A DNA stretch of 24,342 nt from an uncultured Prevotella sp. Lineage in GTDB: Bacteria > Bacteroidota > Bacteroidia > Bacteroidales > Bacteroidaceae. Location of the stretch: the NCBI GenBank assembly GCA_947304695.1, contig CAMZBS010000028.1:1-24342 (forward strand). Direction: 5' to 3'. The position numbers and the translations under genes were made by a program. Positions 17,601-22,371 of this stretch are shown here, one piece after another; positions within the stretch are counted from its first letter, which is position 1; each line of letters begins with the position of its first letter. The notes below the pieces were generated by a model, which saw nothing but the letters and a program-made list of their open reading frames with translations, had not been told where the DNA came from and did not search any database.

Positions 17601-18002
17601 CTTCCCTGCATCAGCACTCCAGTACCAGCCCTTTGTGCTGCTGGCACAAGCCAGGTCGATGGCCGTGCCGCCCATGGTCTGCTTGATGACATAGAAAGGC
17701 CGCTGCCACAGCTGTTCCAACTGATGGTAGACCACGGCGTCGAAGCCCCAGCTGGCCTCAATCCCCGGCTTGGCCACACGGGGACTGAAGGGAGTGAAAA
17801 GCCCTGTGGCTGTCTCATAGTCGCCACTGCCGTAGCTCCACTGGCAGTATTTATATTCCCCGATGGAGTCAGGAAGGTCGCTCACAGGCACCCGCCCGTC
17901 GGCATTCGACTGGCCTGCCACAAGGATGACAGGAACGTCGTGACGGGCCATCACATGCCCCACAGCCAACAGGAGCAGCAGGAAAAAGGCTATTCGTTTC
18001 AT
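14670..18002 (-). CDS. Fused SGNH-type acetylesterase and GH78 alpha-L-rhamnosidase
   Basis: 1110 residues, secreted (signal peptide about 1-19). Residues 22-270 form a SASA/CE6-like esterase: GQSNADGR (nucleophile S32), WHQGESD (163-169) and DRLHFNAEG (D248, H251). Residues about 280-1110 form GH78, with N-terminal beta-sandwich domains (LGVNELFVNGKRVG), the (alpha/alpha)6 barrel signature DCPQRNERLGWTAD (692-705; E698 likely acid) and TTIWERWNSY (E990 likely base), and a C-terminal beta domain. The esterase would remove O-acetyl groups, perhaps from galacturonate, and GH78 releases terminal alpha-L-rhamnose, so both decorations could be handled by one protein. The ATG overlaps the Nudix stop (ATGA), indicating translational coupling. 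Longer than stand-alone GH78 because of the fusion. Confidence 0.92.
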   Translation of the reverse strand: MKRIAFFLLLLLAVGHVMARHDVPVILVAGQSNADGRVPVSDLPDSIGEYKYCQWSYGSGDYETATGLFTPFSPRVAKPGIEASWGFDAVVYHQLEQLWQRPFYVIKQTMGGTAIDLACASSTKGWYWSADAGKKSLLKAFCQQIDDCLPNLPEDYDIKCLVWHQGESDQPAADRYYDNMKAVVAYIRQHLVDKTGRTRYAQLPVVCGTFSKDSRQGSPVVADALRRLASEDRNFRVVEATDLPLLRDRLHFNAEGAQVLGLRVFAEIVGLTAPAGQVKALPDDAWNNAEWICVADAPEVTGRVNEHTRAADGANWFVASVVNEQKIVKALWMTASLGVNELFVNGKRVGNEVLRPGFSHHSRTKYSFTYDVTRQFQTKKGDVNTLAAQVTPGWWADKIITPRGSNGMYGQKCAFRGVLELTFADGSKRRYGTNTNNWKAGIAGPVRHAAIFDGEEYDARVPSPVDEPSVCSALSVPAVSKEYVGIIVPSCGAEVYQLHELALNQQHAYVYSKTEGANDEAYGKIVIDREYHQPTPMTVRPGEHLVIDFGQNCAAVPSFRFKAREGTRLTCLPGELLNDGNGAKSRGMDGPEGSVHRRNLRIHDGSIRLDYTFADSKKAVDYMPRSTFFGYRYLDITSTDEVVIEQIHSIPVSSITPEMETGHIITGNDLINQLISNTVWGMRSNYLSVPTDCPQRNERLGWTADTQVFCETGTYFANTNRFFHKWLHDLRDSQSKEGGFPGVAPAGQYGSGNREYMRVGWADAGIIVPWTVWKQYGDNTIIEESWQSMQQYMDHITATKYDHTALSQENGNYQWGDWLSYEPLESWGGGAFKDGSPLPEAVEYWNYLGASYWALNASMMVDMAKATGRHIEQQQYAETLLRATNYLRERFFNADGTFKCEILNTMQTPALFALRNHLFEGEAKAKMTERLRQNFSEHGDCLQTGFLGTSILMPTLTDNDMTDVAYDLLFQRKNPSWLYSVDNGATTIWERWNSYMKEKGMGPKGMNSFNHYAYGCVCQWIWQTCAGIASDPAQPGFKHIVMRPQPDRRLGYLEASYQSAAGLIKSSWHYQDNLWVWDVSIPQGSTATVCLPDGRKEEIGAGNYTFNTKE

Positions 18003-18529
18003 CGTTCTTGGTCTTTTTTAATGCCTTGGCTTGCAAAGCACCGCTTAAACTCACTCTCGAAATTGGGCGTCAGCACGTTCCGGCCCATGTTCTGGCCAAT
18101 CTCCTCCATCGTCCAGAAGCGGCCACCGTCGAGTTCCTCAGCCGAAGGGCTGATGGCACCGTCGTAGGTGCAGCGGCTGACGTAGACCAGTTCTCGCTCC
18201 CTGGCACTCTCAAACACATATTTGCCAACAAACTCCGGGGTGAAGCTGCTGATGCCCAGTTCCTCACGCACCTCTCTTCGCAATGCCTCCTCGGGAGTCT
18301 CGCCATAGTCCACGTGGCCGCCCACGGCCGTGTCCCACTTGCCCGGCTGGATGTCCTTCCACGCGGGCCGCTTCTGCAAATAGATGTCGCCAGCAGCGTT
18401 AAACACGTGAAGATGCACCACGGGATGCAACAGGCGGGAACCACTGTGGCACTCGCCCCGCGTGGCTGTGCCTACCACCCTGCCGTCTTCGTCAACGACC
18501 GGGAATATCTCTTGTTGATTGTCCATCAT
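17999..18529 (-). CDS. Nudix hydrolase
   Basis: 176 residues (ATG at 18529; a second ATG follows directly at 18526). A perfect Nudix box GX5EX7REUXEEXGU occurs as GHVDYGETPEEALRREVREELGI, shown here as GHVDYGE, then REVREELGI. The N-terminal part (FPVVDEDGRVVGTATRGECH; LLHPVVHLHVFNAAGDIYLQ) resembles the IPP-isomerase/YfcD-like branch of cytoplasmic Nudix proteins. It hydrolyses some nucleoside-diphosphate-linked substrate that cannot be named. It lacks a signal peptide yet heads an operon of two secreted pectin enzymes and overlaps the GH78 gene by 4 bp. A link to sugar-nucleotide turnover is only speculation. Confidence 0.92.
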   Translation of the reverse strand: MMDNQQEIFPVVDEDGRVVGTATRGECHSGSRLLHPVVHLHVFNAAGDIYLQKRPAWKDIQPGKWDTAVGGHVDYGETPEEALRREVREELGISSFTPEFVGKYVFESARERELVYVSRCTYDGAISPSAEELDGGRFWTMEEIGQNMGRNVLTPNFESEFKRCFASQGIKKDQER

Positions 18530-18575
18530 TATCGATTAGTTTTCTTCTTCTTTGATTAGTAATTCGTTTCGGCTG

Positions 18576-18583
18576 CAAAGTTA
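18576..18583 (-). promoter_or_regulatory. -7 element (TAACTTTG) of the Nudix-GH78-GH28 operon
   Basis: On the minus strand TAACTTTG matches TAnnTTTG and is 46 bp upstream of the Nudix ATG, giving a purine-rich leader of about 40 nt. No convincing -33 TTTG at 19-21 bp. Confidence 0.5.
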
Positions 18584-18733
18584 CAAAGAATTCCCCAAAC
18601 AGCGTTGAAAACTTGCAATTTTTCGTTGAAATATTGTATCGCAGGGGCAGACAAATAGTAAAAAAACAGAGTGAAGCCTTGCAAAAGAGTCCAAAGAGCC
18701 TTATAAAGAGCAGAAAGAAAGCTTTTAAAACAA

Positions 18734-18813
18734 TTTTCTCGACGTGAGAATTTATTTTCACGTCGAGAAAATAGATTTCCACGTCGTGAAATAGTATTAT
18801 CACGTCGTGGAAA
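18734..18813. repeat. Two tandem 38-nt hairpins built on an ACGTCG core
   Basis: Hairpin 1 is a 14-bp perfect stem (18734-18747 with 18758-18771; arm TTTTCTCGACGTGA) with a 10-nt loop. Hairpin 2 (18776-18789 with 18800-18813; arm TTTCCACGTCGTGA) has the same geometry with one mismatched position. A 4-nt spacer separates them, so the period is 42 bp. They occupy the middle of the 369-bp gene-free stretch 18530-18898. That stretch otherwise holds only the Nudix promoter and A/T-rich sequence, and the hairpins lie between the propeller-gene stop and the Nudix promoter. A tandem intergenic repeat or terminator-like role is possible; the function is not known to me. Confidence 0.75.
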
Positions 18814-18898
18814 TAATTACAGATGCCATTATAAGATGTTTTTAAAGCCTTCTCTCTACCATTCCTTGGCCTTATCACAGAATGATTTTCATCTTCAT

Positions 18899-20941
18899 TT
18901 ACTTTATAATCTTCTGTCCGTTCTTGCCTTGCAAGCGTCCTTCGGCCGAGCGCTTAATGTAGATTCCACGCGTTGGATTTTTGATAGGGCGGCCCTGCAA
19001 ATCATAATGCGTGTCTGACTGTTTGGAGAGGGTGACAGTATTAATGCCTGACGTCTTACAGTTCATGCGGGCGACGGAGAGGCCGAGGCCGGGGTACTGG
19101 GTGAGCCAGATGAGGTCACGCTTGGAGTCAATAGTGATTTTGGTGACCTCATTGAGAGCTATGCCTGAGTTGTCGGTGTCGTAGGTCGTCCATGCGGTTC
19201 CGTCGTAGCAGACGAGGCCGACGTCACCGGCGGTGGCTATCCATAGACGGTTGTCGGCATCCACTTGCACGTCCCAGAAGCAGTCGCTCGGCAGCGGCGA
19301 GTTGTTGTGGTTGTAGGTTGTCCACGTGTTTCCATCGAAACGGGTCAGTCCTAAGCCGAATTCTAACCCCATTTTGTCGGGATACTGAGGGTCACGGCAG
19401 TTCAGCCAAAGGACGTTGTTGATATCGACGGTCACTGTACCCACGTAATTGGACGGGAGAGAAGAATTGGCGGTAGTGTAGTTGCTCCATCGTGTGCCGT
19501 CGAAGCAGAACAGGCCGCTGCCGAAGGTGCCGCACCAGAGGCGGTTGCTGCTGTCGAAGGCCATGCACTGGACTGTCTCTGTGAGGCTGGAATTGGTCTT
19601 GTTATAGGTCGTCCACGTCTCGCCGTCGCGCATGTAGAGCCCCTGGTACGTGGCTATCCAGAGGCGATTCTGGCGGTCGAACTTAATGAGGTTGGCGACG
19701 GCCTCGCTGAAGGGGTAATCGGTTCTCTTGTATATTTTTCTGCCTGTGGCAGTGATTTCCATGAGACAAGTGTCGGTGGTGGGCAAGGCCCAACGTATCC
19801 AGACGTTGCCGTTACGGTCGGCTTCGGTTTGCGCGGTCTGCGTCATGGGCTCAAACTTGTAATCACCCGTGTCAATATTGTATTTCTGAAGACCATAGAG
19901 CGAGCCGACATAAAAGTTTCCGCCTGCGTCGATGCAGCCGCTGGACAAGGACATTGCGTTTTCATACAGCACATTGTCGATGAGGTTCACAGCGGTCAGT
20001 CCGTTGTCCGTGAGCCTTAGCACACCCTCGAAGCGTGAGCCTACATAGACGTTGTCATTGTCGGCGTCGATGGCCAGCAGGTAATCGTTAGCGACGTTCA
20101 ACTGATAGGGATAGGCCGTGAAGCTGGTGCCGTCGAACTTGGTGAGATTGTGTTCGCTCAGCATCCAAAGGTTACCTTTTTCGTCGACAGTCAGATCCAT
20201 GATGTTCGCCTCGGGCAGGGCCGAATTGTCAGGTGTGTAATGCATAAAGTCGTTACCGTCGAACTTGACAAGACCGTTGCTGGTTGCTATCCACAGGCGT
20301 CCGTCCTTATCGGTTTCAATATTGTTTGCTTTCCCGTATGGAATGTTGTACGGCACCAAATCACTGGACGTAAATACACAGAGATTATACCTGTTCAGCG
20401 CATCGTAGCACGCCACCCATATACGCCCGTCCCTGTCGGCCCTAATCTTCTTGACGTAGGCGTAAGGGCTAAGCGGGTTGATGTAGTATTCGGACGTGCA
20501 TTTCTTTCCATTGAAAGCATACAAATATGCGATGCCGCCCACGAGCATGGTTCCGTCGCCATTGAAATAAAAGCCGGAAATGTACTGGTTGTTCTGGAAT
20601 CCGGCATTCTTCATGTCGAATTTCTCTATGCCGCCGTCAGTAGTTACCCTTGCCAAGCCGTTGTACTCCGTACCTACCCACAGTTCGCCGTCGTGCAGCG
20701 CCATGTCGGTGATGGCATTACCCGTCATGCTCCCGTCGGCACGTTTAAGCACCGTCTGCTTGCCGCTCTGCTTGTCAATCTTCACGATGCCGCCGCCCTT
20801 CGTGCCCACATACAGGAAGTTCTGGTCGTGGATGATCTTCATCACGAAGTTGTTGCTCGAAATGTTCTGCCACTCCGTCAACTGGGCGTGCGCTGTGACC
20901 GAGGCCAAAGCAATGATAAGTGACAGGATGATTTTCTTCAT
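18899..20941 (-). CDS. Secreted beta-propeller protein (two-component-sensor-type repeats) with C-terminal secretion tail
   Basis: 680 residues from the ATG at 20941 (MKKIILSLIIALASVTAHAQ is a clear signal peptide; an ATG 13 codons earlier is unlikely). It contains many Reg_prop-like blades of the form W-I-A-T-x-x-G-L-x-x-F-D-G (LWIATSNGLVKFDGNDF, LWIATYQGLYMRDGETW, LWCGTFGSGLFCFDGTRW). Such propellers are the periplasmic sensor part of hybrid two-component systems that recognise glycan fragments. Here no membrane helix, kinase or receiver follows; instead the end is THYDLQGRPIKNPTRGIYI and a basic tail, resembling a type IX secretion C-terminus. It may be a surface or secreted ligand-binding protein, role unknown. 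It follows the PIN toxin gene by 107 bp. Confidence 0.82.
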   Translation of the reverse strand: MKKIILSLIIALASVTAHAQLTEWQNISSNNFVMKIIHDQNFLYVGTKGGGIVKIDKQSGKQTVLKRADGSMTGNAITDMALHDGELWVGTEYNGLARVTTDGGIEKFDMKNAGFQNNQYISGFYFNGDGTMLVGGIAYLYAFNGKKCTSEYYINPLSPYAYVKKIRADRDGRIWVACYDALNRYNLCVFTSSDLVPYNIPYGKANNIETDKDGRLWIATSNGLVKFDGNDFMHYTPDNSALPEANIMDLTVDEKGNLWMLSEHNLTKFDGTSFTAYPYQLNVANDYLLAIDADNDNVYVGSRFEGVLRLTDNGLTAVNLIDNVLYENAMSLSSGCIDAGGNFYVGSLYGLQKYNIDTGDYKFEPMTQTAQTEADRNGNVWIRWALPTTDTCLMEITATGRKIYKRTDYPFSEAVANLIKFDRQNRLWIATYQGLYMRDGETWTTYNKTNSSLTETVQCMAFDSSNRLWCGTFGSGLFCFDGTRWSNYTTANSSLPSNYVGTVTVDINNVLWLNCRDPQYPDKMGLEFGLGLTRFDGNTWTTYNHNNSPLPSDCFWDVQVDADNRLWIATAGDVGLVCYDGTAWTTYDTDNSGIALNEVTKITIDSKRDLIWLTQYPGLGLSVARMNCKTSGINTVTLSKQSDTHYDLQGRPIKNPTRGIYIKRSAEGRLQGKNGQKIIK

Positions 20942-20961
20942 GTCGTTTTCGTTCTTATTCA

Positions 20962-20999
20962 AAGCGGATAGTCCCGCCAATATGTCGGTCTATCCGCTT
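20962..20999. promoter_or_regulatory. 10-bp inverted repeat upstream of the propeller gene
   Basis: AAGCGGATAG (20962-20971) and its exact complement (20990-20999) are separated by 18 nt and lie 21-58 bp before the propeller start. On the coding strand it is not followed by a T run, so an operator or leader hairpin fits better than a terminator, though it could end the toxin-antitoxin transcript. No TAnnTTTG promoter was found in this gap. Confidence 0.45.
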
Positions 21000-21048
21000 G
21001 TGTCGTTGTTTGTTGTAGTTACACCTTACAGTCCCTCAATGTCCCTTA

Positions 21049-21468
21049 TTACTTTAGCGTTTCGTTGAATTCATCGAGCGTCAGGACATTGAGCCGAGGG
21101 AAGGGAATCTTCTTCAGATGGCCGAAGTGGCTGTCCTCGGTTACAATGTAGTCGGCTCCGGCGGTGATGGCGCAGTCCACAAACTTGTCGTCGTCCTTGT
21201 CGATGTCGCTAAGCAAGTGAAAGCGGAAGAAAGACTCGCGATAAACTATCTGCGGATGATGCGCAATGGCTTCGACCACGTTGTGAGCTATAGCGGGCGA
21301 GGTATGCACGGTGAGGATTTCCTCGTACTCGGTCAGTATCTCGTTGCTGACGCACAAGCGATACTTGCCCGCCAGGAATTCAGTCCATATACGATGGTAC
21401 TGGCTACGCGTGGGCAGACTCTGAATGAGAGCGTTAGTGTCTAGAACTATGAGACGCATCGCCTTCAT
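21049..21468 (-). CDS. PIN-domain ribonuclease, putative toxin
   Basis: 139 residues. PIN acidic residues are in place: LDTNALIQ near the N-terminus, NEILTEYEE, DDDKFVDCAI and IVTEDSHF. This is the COG1569-type PIN family annotated as toxin components, predicted metal-dependent RNases of the cytoplasm. Its ATG overlaps the stop of the upstream small gene by 4 bp (ATGA), the classic antitoxin-toxin order and coupling. A second in-frame ATG three codons later (MRLIVLDT) is a possible true start. Confidence 0.85.
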   Translation of the reverse strand: MKAMRLIVLDTNALIQSLPTRSQYHRIWTEFLAGKYRLCVSNEILTEYEEILTVHTSPAIAHNVVEAIAHHPQIVYRESFFRFHLLSDIDKDDDKFVDCAITAGADYIVTEDSHFGHLKKIPFPRLNVLTLDEFNETLK

Positions 21469-21677
21469 TTATAAGGTGTGCGCAGGTGCTGGCCGCGCAG
21501 TTCGTCGAGTTTCTTCTGGTCAAAAGTTCCCTCGTCCCACATCTTGTCGATAGCCTTTTGTGCCCGCTCAGCGAAGAAGAGCGAAATAGTGAGCCGCAGC
21601 GCGTCAAGGTCTTCCTGCGAGGTGACGTTGGCTGCCGCGTTCATCAGTTCCAGTTGTGCCATTTCTGAGTAACTCAT
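21465..21677 (-). CDS. Small partner protein, likely antitoxin of the PIN toxin
   Basis: 70 residues from the ATG at 21677 (MSYSEMAQLELMN); a TTG two codons earlier is a poorer choice. The protein is mostly helical and charged (LDALRLTISLFFAERAQKAI; MWDEGTFDQKKLDEL), without a DNA-binding motif I can name. Position directly before and overlapping a PIN toxin is the main evidence for an antitoxin. The pair has its own promoter about 100 bp upstream. Confidence 0.7.
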   Translation of the reverse strand: MSYSEMAQLELMNAAANVTSQEDLDALRLTISLFFAERAQKAIDKMWDEGTFDQKKLDELRGQHLRTPYK

Positions 21678-21778
21678 ACGCAATATAATTAGAATTATGG
21701 GGCAAAGCTGCGGTTAAGCGAGAGCCATGATGCTTGCATCGATGGCCGTGCGTAAGCAGTTTCACAACCTTTCGGTTG

Positions 21779-21786
21779 CAAAGATA
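21779..21786 (-). promoter_or_regulatory. -7 element (TATCTTTG) of the antitoxin-toxin pair
   Basis: TATCTTTG on the minus strand matches TAnnTTTG. The leader would be about 95 nt. It carries an AACC-TTTC-GGTT mini-hairpin right after the element and a GATGC-TT-GCATC palindrome at about 21729-21740, which could be an autoregulatory operator. Confidence 0.45.
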
Positions 21787-21882
21787 AGCATTTTCTTTCA
21801 ATTATTGCTCGTTTCCCCCGTTAAAAGTGACGAAATCAATACTTGATGACGGAGAAGCCGCCAGAGCATACTACCTCCATGT

Positions 21883-22155
21883 CTATCGTAAAATCTTTCT
21901 CGCGGTTCCATCTCCATCACGCACAATCAGCAACCCACGCTTGCTGACGTTTGTCTTTTTTCTGCTGAGTGTGTAATAGTTAGGCTGTGAGCAAAACCAC
22001 TTGACTTCTGTTAATCCATTAGTGGGCAGGTCGCCCGTGCGAACCAGCGAACCCTCGTCGATGCGACAACACTGGCGGCGACGGCGGCAGACGCTGACAA
22101 CGGCTTCCTGCCTGGGTAGCTGAACCCTGCAACGAAGACACCCCCGGTAATACTT
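21883..22155 (-). pseudogene. Relic reading frame of about 90 codons without a start codon
   Basis: This frame is open from just after a TGA (22156-22158) to a TAG at 21883, with no ATG or other convincing start at the beginning. The C-terminal part looks coding (GSLVRTGDLPTNGLTEVKW; YYTLSRKKTNVSKRGLLIV; RDGDGTARKILR), and the N-terminal part is arginine-rich (CRRRRRQCC). I do not recognise a family. It is the main content of the 580-bp gap 21678-22257, which otherwise holds the toxin promoter, a terminator-like hairpin on the plus strand and a 7-bp tandem repeat. It may be a gene remnant or part of a repeated element. Confidence 0.35.
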
Positions 22156-22180
22156 TCAGGTATACCTGGGGTGTCTTTTT
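22136..22180 (+). terminator. Terminator-like hairpin with T5 tract on the plus strand
   Basis: The stem AGACACCCC (22136-22144) pairs with GGGGTGTCT (22168-22176). It is extended inside by GGTA/TACC across one mismatch and followed by TTTTT (22176-22180). No plus-strand gene precedes it, so what it would terminate is unknown. Confidence 0.5.
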
Positions 22181-22227
22181 GGTGTGAAATCTTCGGAAAC
22201 CCGCATAAAACTGCGTAAAGGCGAAGA

Positions 22228-22258
22228 TTTCCACTTTCCACTTTCCACTTTCCACTTT
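22228..22258. repeat. 7-bp tandem repeat (TTTCCAC)x4
   Basis: Four perfect copies of TTTCCAC (22228-22255) plus TTT. On the minus strand it starts immediately after the stop codon of the 37-codon remnant. Simple repeats of this GTGGAAA type occur between genes in Prevotella (from memory). Confidence 0.8.
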
Positions 22259-22371
22259 TAGGTTTTCTTTTTGTCGGTGATGGGCCAGATGCCATGAAAG
22301 GCGTCAACAATCTGGGCATGCATCATGATGCCCAATGAGCATAGGCATGCCAACAAAAGAAGTCTTCTCAT
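22258..22371 (-). pseudogene. 37-codon ORF with signal peptide, probably a truncated gene start
   Basis: The ATG at 22371 overlaps the GH115 stop (ATGA), as in a coupled operon. The product begins with a good signal peptide (MRRLLLLACLCSLGIMMHAQ) and continues only for IVDAFHGIWPITDKKKT before TAA. The stop abuts the (TTTCCAC)4 repeat. The likely reading is a secreted enzyme gene that lost almost everything after its signal peptide, but a real small secreted peptide cannot be excluded. Confidence 0.5.

Noticed and set aside
18734..18813. Possible CRISPR-like array
   Set aside because: Only two units with palindromic arms, no unique spacers of constant length and no cas genes in the window.
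18492..18878. 128-codon minus-strand frame with FHDV repeats upstream of and overlapping the Nudix gene
   Set aside because: The periodic peptide is the translation of the two hairpins, and the frame runs through the Nudix promoter into the Nudix start in another frame.
21090..21786. Mobile genomic island around the PIN pair
   Set aside because: No integrase, transposase, terminal repeat or target duplication was seen; the pair alone is not evidence of an island.
22011..22319. Overlapping minus-strand frames of 78-102 codons
   Set aside because: They run through the 7-bp repeat and the hairpin, and their sequences look random. The start-less frame ending at 21883 looks more coding.
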